This document shows, piece by piece, positions 1 through 13,229 of a stretch of 64,000 nt of DNA (the first letter of the stretch is position 1; the number at the start of each line of letters is the position of its first letter). The translations under genes and the position numbers were made by a program. Source of the DNA: Anaeramoeba flamelloides (Eukaryota > Metamonada > Anaeramoebidae). The stretch spans positions 2,480,001-2,544,000 of the forward strand of contig JANTQA010000048.1 in assembly GCA_027625915.1 (NCBI GenBank), read 5' to 3'. The notes below the pieces were generated by a model. The model made no database searches. It was not told the origin of the DNA and was given only the letters and a program-made list of their open reading frames with translations.

Positions 1-2226
1 TTATTATATTGTTAAGAATAAAAATTTCAAATGATTTCTGAATATTTTTATTAAGAAAAATTCTATTATAAATTCAAATTTATTATTACAGAAAAGGAAA
101 AAAAAATTAGATTTGATAAATAGACTTTATTTATTTTTCTTTTATTTTAATTAAAGTGAACAAGAATACCCAATATCAATAAAACCATTTTTCAAATATA
201 GTTATGGTCTTTTATGTTTGATATTAGGAATAAAGACAATTTGGAATTTTTTTTTAGAGATATCTTGAAAATTGTGTTGAAAGACCTAAAGTTTTTTCTT
301 TTAATATCCAAAGTTTATTTTGACATAAAATAATGCCATTTTTTACATGTGCAAATATCACTCTTATCGAACTTCTAAAAGAAACAAACAAGAGTAATTG
401 CCATAACCAAAATTCATTTTGAGATTGTTGTAGTCATAAACTCTTTTCAAATCCAGATCAAAGGAAATATTGACATACATATAATTTACAAATTAAAATG
501 AAAAATTATTGTTGACTAAAATTACCACACTAAAAAAGAACAAAAGCTATTGTTTATTTTTTTTTTAATTCAAAAAACTTTTTTTTTTATGTAATTATTA
601 CAAATTTAGGTCTGTAATAAAACAATCAAAATTCAAAAATTTCAATTTAAATTTTTTACAAGGAAAGATTTGAAAAAAATGTATTGAAAACACACATAAG
701 TTATTAAAGTTTTTACTAAAAACAATTTCAAGTTGTTGAAAGCGAATAAATATTTTTAATTTGGATAACTTTAAAAAAACATTTCAAATCAATTCCAAAT
801 ATTATCTTTTGTTAAATCAATTTTTTGCCCTTTTTAGTGATCTCCTAAAAAAATTCATCAAGAATTTGAAATAATTTGTAAGAATATCAAAGTATATCAG
901 AGATTGGAGTCATTCAGAATGTCAGATTACAAGTTTCAAAAAGTCTTGAAATTATTTATTCTTTTTGGATTGTGCTCATCCTGTTGGGATAATGTTAAAA
1001 TGAAAAATCTTAACAGTTTGATTAATACTTAACTAAATTGATCTGTCAAAGTTCCTAAAAATCTTTACAAATCTTTTTTAAAAAAAATTAAACGATAACA
1101 ACATAAGTTTGTCTCTTGATAAATCAATTTAATTGTCAACTGAGGCTAAATATTTCAAAATATTTTAATAAAAAAAATTCTCAAATTTTTCAAAAACCAG
1201 ATTAAGTGAACACTTTTCAAAAACTATTTTAAAAGGTGTTTGATAATAACTTGGTTGTGATTGGATTTATTTTAAAATATATAAAAATTAATCTACTTTT
1301 GTTTTCAGTTTAATTTAAAAAAAAACCAAAAACGAGAAATTAAATTCATATTTTTACTATCAAATTTTTGCAAGTGTAATTTTTCTTTCAAGTTCGATTT
1401 ATTTTTGCTGATTACGAGTAGAAAAAAGACAAACGGAACAAAATCATTAAAAATATCAATCCGTTGGAGATTAGAAAGGGGAAAGTTTAGAATTTTCATT
1501 GGGAACTCGGATTTTGTTGAATTAAATAAATGAACAATGAAAGAAAAAGGGAAATTCAAAACGTCAAATTTTTCAACTTATTTTGGAGAAATTGATCAAA
1601 TTAAATTTACCAAATTTTCTAAAATAAGATTTTGATATTGGGTTGAGTTGGCTTACGATATATTTAATCTATTTATTTCTGTTTTTTTGATCGAATTTGT
1701 TCCAAGAAACAATTTGGTTTTGATCATTTTTTCTGTTAATAAGTATGATTCGTAGTTTGAGAGTAAAACACTTTTTATTGACAAAATTTTAATGTATTTC
1801 ATGAACTCAAGAAACTTTGACGAAAGATGAAAAAAAAAAGTGACAAACTTTAAAATGAAATCCCTTCAATTGTTTGGATGATCATGATTTTAACCAGAAA
1901 GAATTAAAAAAATATTCAATTTTGAAAGGAATTTCAATACCTTTTTTGTTAAACATATTTGTGTTGTTTAATCCACTCGGCTCTTTTTTATCAAAGTTTT
2001 GTACTTCAGAAAATTGTTTTCTTGGAAAAAAAATTTGAAGTTTTTTATTAGAAGAATTTTTTTTATGAAAACTTTTCTACAATTTATTTTTCAAAGTAGA
2101 ATTTAAAAAATTCAAAACAATGATCAAGTAGAAAACCAAAAAATGAAATTTTTTTTCAAAATAAAAAAATCTTCACATCAGAAAATAACAGAAAAAAATA
2201 CAAAAAGTTTTCCAAAAAAAAATATT
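1..2226. other. Gene-free AT-rich spacer
   Basis: Extremely AT-rich DNA with many homopolymer A and T runs and stops in all frames. The only longer open stretch (1305-1559, minus) is Phe/Asn/Lys-rich with no recognisable domain and I do not accept it as a gene. I see no RNA gene or clear mobile element here. Confidence 0.6.
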
Positions 2227-2791
2227 CTAATGGTCAATTCTTATAACCGTTGATTTTCTGAAATAAATGAAACCCTTTTTGAAAAATAAATGTCAAAAAA
2301 CTTAAAAAAATTTTGTGTTTTCAAGAGAATTTGAAGAACTCTTTTAAAGTTAAAAACAATAAAAAAAGGAAGAATAAACACAAACTGAAATAGTATGTAA
2401 ATAAAATAGAGCCTCGCGGACATATAAACAAACACACCAATCCCAACACATTGCAACATCGTCAGGTATATTTCACTTAAAAAGCATTGAGAAGATCCTT
2501 TGATTTGTGTCTCGATGATTGAGATTACATTAAAAATGGGCAATGAGAAAGTTATAAACCCAGTGATAACCATAGAACGAGACTAGAATTATGAGAGATA
2601 AGAAAGAAAATATAGAAATGGAAAAGAATTTGCTTAGAGTGATCATCTTGTATGATGTTTATAATCAATAATTTAAAAAATCTTACATTGATTGCTGGAT
2701 GATTTCTTTTTTTGACAAAGAAAAGAAAGAGCACAGACCCATAACAAAAAATGACAATAGTACTTGTTACCCTGAATACTAGTTCGTTCAT
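2227..2791 (-). pseudogene. Truncated 7TM receptor-like gene
   Basis: Exon 1 (2791-2687) runs from ATG through a hydrophobic helix and ends KKRNHPAIN at a GTAAGA donor. A 104-nt intron ends in TTCTAG, and exon 2 opens in phase with SRSMVITG, a second helix, a Cys-containing loop and a third helix followed by SARLYFIY. A possible second intron (2385-2258) leads to a stop at 2227; without it the frame stops at 2241. The layout of a basic loop after helix 1, Arg-Ser before helix 2 and an R-L-Y-F run after helix 3 recalls the 7TM proteins with C-terminal RGS domains that are common in amoeboid protists. Only three helices are present, so it is a broken or partial copy. The receptor call is inference; the splice structure is read directly. 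Confidence 0.4.
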
Positions 2792-5700
2792 TTAAGTTTT
2801 TATAAAAAGAAGAGTGAAAAATAAATTAAAATATAAAAAATAAAATGAATTTATTTTTTAAGTTAAAAGAAATAATTCTAATGCAATTTTCAAAAAAGAA
2901 GTAAGTTGATCAAAAGAAAATCCATTTATTTAAAAATCTCTTTTCTCGATTTAATCTTTTTTTTTTTTTCCAAAATTGAAAAAGTGTTGCCTCTTTAAAA
3001 CCACAAGAACGATCAATTATTCGGATCAAAAATAAGCTCTTTGAATGAGTTTGACTATTTTGAAAAAAGTGAATATATACTTGTTCTTATTTTTTTATTA
3101 AAGTAATTTTTGAGGGTTTCATATTTTCCACTCATCAGTAATTACTTTTATATTCAAAAGGCAGATTATTGGTTTTAAAGAAAGAGAAGTTTTACTGTTA
3201 ATTGCAAAATAAAAAGATCAAAATTTTCTTTCAACTTTCCCAAAAACAACAGCCTATCTCTCAAAAATTAAAATTAATCATTAAGGTTCCCAATTCTATC
3301 AAAGTCAAATTAATAATTTAAGGTTTCCTTTTTGAATCAAAAATTTGAAATGTTCCATGTTTTAAAAAATCTTTTTTTTGCAAACCGAAACCTAATTTTG
3401 ATCCCTTTATTTTCCAACAAATAGTAAAGATCATGTGAAAATTTAGTTGTTTTTTGAAAATTTAACACTTGAGAACAACTTTTTTACTACCCAAATTCAA
3501 AAATTATCTTGAAAATGTTTCAAAAGCCAAAAATATCTGCTGAACCGTATTCCTTCTTTATTTTCAAGTATTTTCTCATTAAATAGAAGTGAATAAATAT
3601 ACTTTACGAACACTTTAAGAGTAAGTACAACATAGGTAAACAATATTGATTTCAAAATTTTCTCAAATTGTTTGAAAAGTTTTTTCGATCAACAAACAAT
3701 TATAAAAAAAAAATCCAAAAAATAATAAAGTAAAGATATTTTGATTTTCCTTGAGAAAAAAATCAATTAAATGTTTATATTTTGTATTACAACAGTGTGT
3801 GTCAACCCAAAACGTATAACATGTATATAGTTGTCAAGATTGTTTGTAAATAAAAAAGATTATTTGTTTATCTTGAATTATGAGTTATTTGAATATGTCT
3901 TTTAAGAACATCAAACAGTGTCGGTGAAAATATTAATTTAAAAGAAAAAACAATGAACAAAAGTCAAAAGTATGAAAATTTTTTTATCATAAATTTTCTG
4001 AGTCTTTTTGATTTTTAGAAAAATTTAAAACGAAATATATTCATTTTTTACTTTTTCTCTGTTTTCTGTTTTTTTTTGTTTTTGCTTTTCTTATCTTTAT
4101 AATTTTTTGTTAAAATGAATTTTTTCATTGAACCCTAACAATCATGAAAATAAGATTGTAAAACCTTGATAGAAAGTTTTTTACAAATTTAATAATAAAA
4201 TATAAATCATACAGCTCTTTAAAAATTATAGTGTTTTTTTTTTTTTTTTTACTATTTAGGTTATAAGAATTAAACTTTTTAAAAAGATACAATTTTAATT
4301 CACTGGGTAATAAAAATTTATATTTTTTTTTTTTCTTCTCATCTAACTTTTATTCCACCTCTACGAATTAGTTACTGTAGTTTATTTTGCTTAGAAAGGT
4401 TTGAAAAGGGGATTAGTAATAAATCGTGAATATAACACGAAATGTCCGATGCTGGTACTTTTTTTGATTTATATATAAATGAGGCAATCAATCATTATAA
4501 AACATATTTTTGTTGTTTAGATATTGATGATCCTCAAAAAAAAAAAAAAAAAATGGTAAATAGTTGATAATTTCATAAGGTTCATGCTGAACATTCGACT
4601 TTTTAATTTTTTCTCTAGTAGAAATTTTTGGTCTTTTATCTAAAATTTTATGATTTTGATAATTGGTTTAATTTAACTAAAAAACCTAATAGAAATGCGG
4701 AATAATTGTGCATAAAGAGATATTTCTCTTTCTAATATATTTAACAGTAAGTTTGGAGCGACTGCCAGTCTATTAGATTATTCCTTTTTATTTTTTGTTA
4801 ATACACCTAACCCTACCCCCACACACACACCACCTTTTATTTATTTATTTATTTTTTTATTACCAAATTTAAAAAAGTTTTAATGTTAAAGTTAAAAATA
4901 GTTAAAGTTTCATATTAATAAACTGGATTATTAAATCCTACAAATGAATATATTTCATCTTTTATTTCCTGTTTACCAAGAAATTTCTAAAAAATCAAAA
5001 AAAAATAAAAATCCAGTATTAGTAAAGTCTTACTAACTCTGACTAATTTTAATATATTATTCTATAATTTCTTGACTTGGATCTTAGAAAAAAAAAAATA
5101 ATTTTCTATTTTGTTTTTATAAAATTTATAATTTTGGTTTTGTTCTATTTTTTAAATCCCCAAAAAAATGTTCTCTTTTCCCATTTTTTTATAAAACACT
5201 AATATTATTTTTTTTTTACAAATGAGGAACATGTAAATATACAAAAGATATTTCCAATAAAGTGTGGCAAATTTATTTTAAAATATATTTATTAAACTCA
5301 ATCTTCAAAAAATTATTTAAATACACAAAATCATTAACTACCATTTCTAGATTATTGATAATAATTCAATTTGATTCTTAGTATGTGTTACATATATTAA
5401 GGATATTAAATTTTCTGCTCTAGAAAATATCTGATATTTTTAGTAGTTAAAATTGGTGTTTATTATTTTCTTTTTGATCGAAAAAATCTTTATCATAACG
5501 TTTTTAATCTCAAAAATTTTCCAAATAGAATTTAAAACATAAACTAAATTTCATAATAAATGGCCCATCTTACATTTGAATAATGGATTGCTTTTGTATT
5601 GTTTTGTAGTTTTTCCTCTCACAATGAAAAGTTTGCAAATAAATCATTTTTTCTCTTTTTTATTTTTTCAACAGTGTTTTGTTAAAAGGGAAAACGAAAA

Positions 5701-7204
5701 TGAAAAATTGGAAAGAAGTAACAGATGAATTAATGAAATATTGGGTTTCAAATATGAAATAGAGATTAGATTTAGTTATTCAAATGGAAGGAGAATCGAT
5801 AAATGGGATTTTTTTACCCTTTTAAATTTTCTATTTTTTATGTAATGCTTATGTCAAAATAAATGACCTAATTTTTTTTACCAGTTTTTTTTTATTTTTC
5901 TTTCTTTTATTTTTAGACAAAAAATAAATATCTCTTGAGTATAATATTGAATATTAAAATCTAAATTTTTATATTATAATAGATAAATTCTTTTCTTAAA
6001 AATATTTTTATTGAAAATTTGATTGTTAATGGGCCAATTATTATGAAATATAGTTTATAAATGTATTTTATTGTTTAAAAAATCATTTATACCTTTTCCA
6101 TATTTCCAAATTTTTATTGAAATTGGCTGTGCAACTTGTTTTCACCAAAAAAAGTACTATTTTTTTTTTCATTTTTTGGATTAATATAAAATAAATAATT
6201 AAAATAAATACCTTAGCCATTTATTCAATTGGTATTAATATTAAACTTAATTTGGTAATATCAATTAATGAATACTTTCACCAACGAAGGTGATTTTTTA
6301 TGAAATCTAAAAAAAATATCCCACTTTTTTGGAATACCTTATGAGATTAGAGATACTTTTTAGGAAATAAATAGAATTTATTCCATTTCCAAACCATTTC
6401 AGAAACATGAAGGACTTTTTATTGGGCTTTAATTTAATAAATTTTATGAATAAATAATAAAAACAGTTGTGAAAAATACACTCAAATTATTCGAAATTTA
6501 AAAATGTATTAATCACACTGTTGCTACTTTAAAAATATGTCAAAAAAGAATTAAAATCTTCAAAAATAACTTTAAATAATAATATTAAAATTTAATTTAT
6601 TCTTTCAACATTCTAATTTTACTCAAATCAAGTTGAAAACAAGATGATCATAGTAAATTTTCAAATTTATCCAATAACCCAATCATTTCTCAAACCCTTT
6701 CCATACAAACTAGATTATCATCCTTAAACCGTTCAGAGAACTACTCTATGACTTTTATGCAATTATCAGATATTATTTACTTAAAATTTCTCTTTATTAA
6801 AAGTTTTTGTTTTTTATAAAAATTCATTACTTTCAAATTTGATACATTTATTGATTATTTCATAAAAATGTTTATTTTAATATTTTCACTCATATTCTTA
6901 TAATTAAGTTTTTCCAAAATCGAAAAAGGTGAAGTCCCCTACAATAAAAGTATAAAATACGATTATTTTGTCAAATTGATTTTTCACAAAAAAAATTTCA
7001 AACATAAACTATTAGATTTTTGAATTTTTTTAAATACAACAGATATCTAACCAAAATATATTTCATTTTATAAAAAATATATTCAATAATTTTTAAAATC
7101 TACAATCATTATCAGTTTCTTAAATTACACTCAAAAACGGATGGACACCTTGAAATTTTATCTCAAAAAAATAAACTAATCCAAAGAAAAATTAACAATT
7201 CTGA
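2792..7204. other. Gene-free AT-rich spacer
   Basis: About 4.4 kb of very AT-rich DNA with long A/T runs. A short CA-rich stretch lies near 4805-4832 and a repeat relic at 5398-5493. I see no supported gene. Confidence 0.55.
5398..5493. repeat. Decayed single arm of the hairpin element at 46.2 kb
   Basis: This stretch resembles the right arm of the perfect inverted repeat at 46164-46461. It has the same order of words (GATATTAAATTTTCTG, then TTTATTATTTTCTTTTTGAT, then CGAAAAAATC) with scattered mismatches. No opposite arm is visible beside it, so it is a half element or an old copy. Confidence 0.5.
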
Positions 7205-7470
7205 ATGAATTTCAGGAGTTATTCTCACCACAAAGTACTTCAGGTAACAAGTGTTTTATTAAAACCGCACCTACTCCTTCAAACTTTCATAAATAATCAT
7301 TGGTTACTTATTATTAATTTACAAATTATTAACAAAAAACTATTCAAAACTGGGGATAGTGTTTCGAGTAAAAAAACTCACAACTTCACAACTTTTTTTT
7401 ATTTAAAGTTTACTTACAACTCTGAAAGATCAATAATACTCATCTAGAATAAGAATCTATTTTTTTTTTT
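7205..7470 (+). pseudogene. Diverged copy of the open frame at 28.5-28.8 kb
   Basis: The DNA from about 7250 to 7470 aligns by eye at roughly 80% with 28620-28840, for example the shared stretch around AACTTTCATAAAT and the run GTTTCGAGTAAAAAAACT. The 28 kb copy carries a 102-codon open frame; here the matching frame is interrupted. Both copies lie just downstream of, and convergent with, a PSMA7 gene, so they mark an older and larger duplication. I do not recognise the product. Confidence 0.4.
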
Positions 7471-7756
7471 TTATTCTTAGATATTGAATTTTTTTGTAAA
7501 AAAAAATTAACAAAAGGTGACTTACTTAATACCAAATTCTTTAACCCAATTTAAAAAAAGAGAAAACAAATTCTTCACTTTTTTTTATTTAAAGTTTACT
7601 TACAACTCTGAAAGATCAATAGTACTCATCTAGAATAAGAATCTATTTTTTTTTTTATTCTTAGATATTGAACTTTTTTGTAAAGAAAAATTAACAAGAG
7701 GCGACTTCCTTAATACCAAATTCTTTAACCCATTTGAAAAAAAGAGAAAACAAATC
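7383..7756. repeat. Tandem duplication, two units of about 185 bp
   Basis: Unit 1 (about 7383-7569) and unit 2 (about 7577-7756) match nearly base for base, sharing TTTACTTACAACTCTGAAAG, the following TCAATA/GTACTCATCTAGAATAAG, and the closing run ending in GAGAAAACAAA. The copy at 28.8 kb has only one unit, so the duplication postdates the split of the two blocks. Confidence 0.75.
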
Positions 7757-8283
7757 TACTTTACATCTGTTAACAATATACATTAATTGACAACAGATCT
7801 CTCTTGATAATACTGCCTTAAAATAATTTTTTTTCTTATTGAATTGTGATCAGGGCAAATTTTGTTTTCGGATAGTAAATAAAAGAAACCAGAATTTAAA
7901 TTAAAAAAATAGGAATAGAAAAAAATTTTATTTCAGACAAATTTCCTTTATTGTAGTATACATTGAATTATCTAGCACAAGACAAATAGACATTATCGCT
8001 TAATAACAAATTAATAAAAAAGAAAATTAATGAAAACGATCTTTGATATAGCATGAGTAATTAAACACATCCAAACTTTTTTTGCAAAAATGAAAATTTT
8101 TATAAAAAAAAGATATAAAAAGAATTAGTGATCCAATTTTAAACAATTATTAAACTGTACGTATGAATTTATTGATTTGGTGTTTGATTATTTTTTTTGT
8201 TTTATTTAAAACAATAAAGATTTGGTTTAATAAATATATAAATTATAAATTTTGAAATGAGAGAAATAATTAATTACTTATAT

Positions 8284-9637
8284 AAACAATAATAATTTAA
8301 AAGGTTTAGTCTTCTTCTTCTTTTCTTTTTTTTTCTTCTTCAAATTCTTTTACAATTTCTGCAATTCTTGTTCTTCCTAAAAATTCAATTGGTTTGTTTT
8401 TCCTAATAATGGCAATGTCAATGTTTTTTTCTCCTGACTCTACAACTTCGACAAGTGATTGGATTGTTAATCTTACTGTTTGCTCTTCATCCATTTCATC
8501 AACATAGTTCTTTTCCAAAAATTCTTTCACAGGCTTTTCACTTCTTCCAATACAACTTGCCTGTTCGTTCGTATGTTAATTAATTCGTTCGTTTACAAAT
8601 TAATTGGTTAATTAAGAAAAAAAAATTAAAATAAAAAAGAAATTTTTTTTTAAGCAACATTATTATTTTTTGAAATTGAAGACATTTAAAAACAGGTTTG
8701 TTGTTTTTTCTTTCTTTTAAAATGTATGGTTGTGAAAATTTTGGGTTTTTTTTTTTTCTTTTCTGAGATTGAAAACAAAGTCTGAATTAATTTTGTTGAA
8801 TTATAAAAAAAAGATACAATAAAAAGAAAAAAAATAAAAAAAAATATAAAAAAAAAGAAAAAAAAGAAAAATAGAAGAAAAAAAAATATACCTTCCAAGA
8901 AGAGAAATTTCCAGAAGGATCTGTTTGATAAAGTTTTGGAAATCCTTTTGAGTCATAACCAACAATTAAAGTTGAAACACCAAATGGTCTTACACCAACA
9001 CTTTGAGTGTATTTCTGAATTTTTATTTTAAGTTTTTAGTTGTTTTTTATTAAATTTGTTATTTTTTTTTTAAAAGAAGCCCAAAAAGAGAAAAGAGAAA
9101 AGAGAAAGGAGAAAGAAAATTAAAATTTAATTGTTTTTCTTTTTTGTTTAGAAGAAAAAAAAAAAAAATGAAAAAAACTGTCAAATAAAAGAAAGAATCA
9201 AAAAAAAGAAAAAAAAAAAACAAACTTGTTGGGTTTTGGCAATATATCTGGTAATGTATTCAATTCCAATTGGGTCTTCATAGTAATATTTATAAGATTG
9301 GCATTCAAATCTTGCTTTGTTAATCAAAATTCTTGAGTCAGCTGTTAGCCCAGCAAAGGTCATGCAAATGTGGTCATCGATTTGCACGATCTTTCTGACT
9401 GTTCTTGGGTCTTGTAACTTTGCAGTTGATTTCTTTTCAACACCAAGGACTAAGATATCTTTCCCTTTCACGCCAACAGCAGTTGTTCCTTTTTTGACAG
9501 CTTCAAGTGCATACTCAACTTGAATGAGATGTCCGTCAGGGGAAAATACAGTGATTGCTCGATCGTAAGACATTTAATAAAAGATTAATTTAATTTTTAT
9601 TGTTTTTTTTTGAAATTCCAAAAAGATAAAAAAATGA
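8284..9637. repeat. Segmental duplication, copy 1 (partner 29081-30434)
   Basis: A 1354-bp tract holds the whole PSMA7 gene and about 60 bp of upstream DNA. It matches 29081-30434 with the exons apparently identical and intron differences mostly in A/T run lengths plus a few short indels. Similarity stops abruptly at both ends, although weaker (about 80%) homology resumes further downstream at 7.25-7.47 versus 28.6-28.8 kb. Confidence 0.9.
8306..9573 (-). CDS. PSMA7: Proteasome subunit alpha type-7 (alpha4), copy 1
   Basis: Encodes an outer-ring alpha subunit of the 20S proteasome, which gates substrate entry and contacts the regulatory caps; alpha subunits are not catalytic. Three exons (9573-9226, 9014-8892, 8560-8306) join at phase-0 GT-AG introns of 211 and 331 nt to give 241 residues, against 248 in human PSMA7. 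The N-terminus [20 protein letters not shown] is the alpha-subunit signature. [35 protein letters not shown] and LYQTDPSG follow in family order, and the tail is the usual Lys/Glu-rich one. The ATG at 9573 is the family's normal start. A second gene with apparently identical exons lies at 29102-30370. Introns are almost purely A/T with long homopolymers. Confidence 0.95.
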
Positions 9638-12199
9638 TTTACAATTGAAAAAATAAGACAAAACATCCAATACCTTTACAAAATCTTTTAATCTTATCAA
9701 ATCTTAGAAACCATTTTAGACAACTACTAAATCTTTCAAACAAGTTCAAAGATTTAATAGCTTGGTAAAAGTAAAAAAATTCGAATAAGTCATTACATTT
9801 TTTTAAAATAAGAAATTTTTTTGTTCAGACAATATTCAAATTGATACATTTTAAACCAAATTTTCAGTAATTTAAACTCGTTTCTTCCCTTTTAAACCTT
9901 TTTGTTGTTTGGTATGTTTAATATGAAATTAATTTGAAAAATTAAAAAAAATTATGTTTGTCTATTCAAAATTACTATCAATTTGTATATATATTTTTAG
10001 TCAGCTACTTTGTTAATTTTTACAAATTTGAGATTTTTTTGATTTGTACATTTACAAAATGATTAAAAATTGTCTGGTTTTGAATATTTTAACAATATAA
10101 TAATGTATTTTGTTAATAAATACTCAATAATATTTATATTTATCTTTAGAATTGTAATATATTTCTATATTATAACAAATATTTTCAATTTATCGAAAAA
10201 AAAAATATTTATGATTTTAAAATTTCATGTTTTTTTTGATTTGAATATATATTTTTTTTTTGCAAATATCTGACAGAATGAGCTACTAAAAAATTTTATC
10301 AAAATTAAAAATATAATTTCTATATTAACCGATTATATATATATATATATATAATTACCATATTTATTTAATTATTATCTTTCAATTTATATTTTTTTTT
10401 TTAGAAATAAAAAAAAAAAATCAGAATCTATATAAATCATGAAAAATTTCTATCAAAAACTTTTATTTATACCATTAATTGTTTTGTTCTTCTAAGACAT
10501 AAAACATAACATAAGAAGGCAACTTCACAATAAAGTTTACAGGAATTCAGAAAAAATTGAAAATACTTTTACTGAGTTAGAATTCTATTTATTATAAAAT
10601 AAAGTTCCGACTATATTTGACAATAATTTTTATATAGGCAATTTCTTTATCCAAAAAGAATAATTATTTCAATTTTAAACAAAAAATAACATATAAAACA
10701 ATAAAAAGACTTATTGGGGTATTACCATATACTTTTCATATGAAATATCAGTTGAATATAATTACTAATCAAGGTGAGTATTTAAACTTATTAAAAGTCT
10801 CTCATTGTCTATAAATTTTCAAGAAAAGGGTTAAGAGTTTAATAAATTATGAAGAGATACTTAATATTCTGTCTTTATTAAATATTATTAATTTGAAATA
10901 AAGTATCGAGGCTGATAAACAAACTGATTTTCAAGCAAAAAAAGACTATTTTTATATATTCAAAAATAAACAAACAAAAGTTTAAATTTATAGACAAATC
11001 AAAAAAATCATGTATTTTTTATTTCATTCCATTGATAGATCGATTCAACTTTGAGAGGAACAATAATAACCACTTTGAATAAATCTTCATCAAATCCATT
11101 GACAAAATGTAACTATTATTATTATTATCTTATTTTTTAAACACAAAAGTTAAAATAATAAAATTATGAAAATAAAAAATAGAAAGGCAAAAAAAAGTTG
11201 AAAAATAAAAAAAAAATACTCACAACTTTATTCACAAACTCAAAAAATTCAAAAAAAAGTATTAAAATTACTTGAATCAAAAATTGTTTCCATTTTTCTT
11301 AATTTTTATCTTACTTTTGTATTAATTTTTTTATTATATTTTTAAAATACTCAAAAAATGATTCAACTGCTTTTAATACTTCGAAATACTTGTTTTTTTC
11401 ATTTTTTTCAAAATACATGATTAATAGTTATTTTGATCTTAATAAATAACCCAATTTTTAGTTAATATAAGTCTCTTTAATTCTGAATAATTTGAGACGC
11501 TACAGACTAAGCAAACATTTTTACTAGATTAACAAAAAATAAATTTTAAATTTTTAAGAATAGTAAAAATTGAGAGATTAAGAGTTATTATATAATCTAG
11601 TCTACAGTATAATTCATTTAACTTTTAATTGTAGAAATGTTTTTTATGTCATTTTTTGTATTACTAGATCTCATAAAAAAGATAATTCTTTAATTATTCC
11701 TTCCAAAAATCAGGGATAAATTCAAGCAACTAATTAATTTTTCAAAGTTATATTAGAAATTTGGTAAAAAATGTTTACTATACCTCACTAAGAATTATCT
11801 AGTATTTTCCAGTCAAAGTTTACATAGTTGTAATTGATAAATAAACTGTGTTAAAATAGTTTAAACTGCTATTAGAAGAAATATTTATCAGGAAAATATC
11901 AAATTGAAATCTATTTTTTCTTTTATTTAATTTTTTTTTTTTTAGATTTTTTCAATTTCTTAATATTTTTTTGCACGACCGTTAGTAACTAGGTCTAAAG
12001 TGTTATTAAAATAATTATTGTAAAAGTGAAAATGATTATAGAGAAAATATTATTTATTTCAATTGAAATTTTCTTTGTGTATTCAATTGGAGATCAAAAT
12101 GAACTTTACTATTTTTCTTCAACAAGTGACCTAAGAATTTTAACTTTTTTTCAATTTTTTAAGAAAATCTTTAGAAATATTATAATTACTTAATATGAA
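9638..12199. other. Gene-free AT-rich spacer
   Basis: Very AT-rich spacer upstream of PSMA7 copy 1, with a short (AT)n run near 10334-10353. The open stretch at 10070-10273 is Phe/Ile/Tyr-rich and looks compositional. No gene supported. Confidence 0.55.
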
Positions 12200-12893
12200 T
12201 GAATCGACCTCGATTAAAAATTTGCCGTTTATTTTTCCTCTATTTGGAATTAATTTGGTATATTTGTAAAGATAAGAATGATTATGTGAGTTTCTTTTAT
12301 TTAAAGTTCTGATCATTAAAGTATGGAAAGTTTTTTTTTACCTCAAAATGTTCTTGTGCACTTTACAATTTTTAGTGTTTTTTCATTAGGTAATATATCC
12401 TCTTATCTTGGAACTATTTCAAAACTCAAGCAATATTTAAAGAGGTGTGTTGTTATAGCTGTTGTTGGGTGTGAGTTTTGGAGATTTATTGTATTATCTC
12501 TCTTTGAAAATTTCGTTTCTTTTGATTTTTTTATTTGTCAAAAATTACTTTTGATTTTTAAAAAGTTTTTCATTTGACAAATAAATTTAAAAATTGAATT
12601 TTACTCATATAAAATACTCAAAATGAATTCTACCTTGATGAAATCGAATTAGTATATAAAAAAGGATTATTTCAGATCTCTAATAATACGTATTATTCTA
12701 TATTTTTTTAGATTGTAGTATGGGATTATTTTTACAATAAAACCCCTTTATTTAATATTTTGAAGAGCTGATAGATCTTGCATTTTTTCTTCTTATAATT
12801 CGAGTAGTATTTGGGATAACAAAATCAATTATAGAATTATATCAAAATTGGTTCATTATTAAAGAATTGACAAAAAAAATCGAGGTCGATTCA
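12200..12893. mobile_element. Inverted-repeat DNA element, 16-bp termini
   Basis: A perfect 16-bp terminal inverted repeat, TGAATCGACCTCGATT at 12200-12215 and its reverse complement at 12878-12893, bounds 694 bp. The GC content of this word stands out from the surrounding DNA. Inside lies an 84-codon plus-strand open frame (12323-12577) with no family I recognise. The target duplication is not clear, so the exact ends are uncertain. Confidence 0.5.
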
Positions 12894-13229
12894 ATATCAA
12901 CTACACTTTGATGTGTATCATTCTAACTATTTTTTATTTGTTTTTCAGAGAAAAAAAAATAATTGATCTTGGAAAAAAAATTCGGGACCTTTTGGCAGAA
13001 ACAAAGTTTATATTAAGAATAATATTAAACAAATGAAAATAGAAATATTTTTTATTTTTTTTTCATTAAAAAAAAAATGTTTAAAATAAAATAAAAAGGA
13101 AAAAAAAATTCTTAGCTCTTGTTAATATCAGAGAAAAGGTTTCTTAAAAAAAAAAACGAAAAAAAAAAAAAGGAAGAAAGGAGAAAGAAGAAAGTATCAA
13201 GAGGAAAAAAATAGAAAAATTTATAAATA

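Noticed and set aside
4800-4860. CCTAACCCTACCCC followed by CA repeats, resembling telomeric DNA
   Set aside because: There is only one irregular occurrence, then a CA microsatellite and TTTA repeats; no tandem array.
9317-9523. Plus-strand 68-codon frame, also present at 30114-30320
   Set aside because: Antisense of PSMA7 exon 1; conserved only because the gene is.
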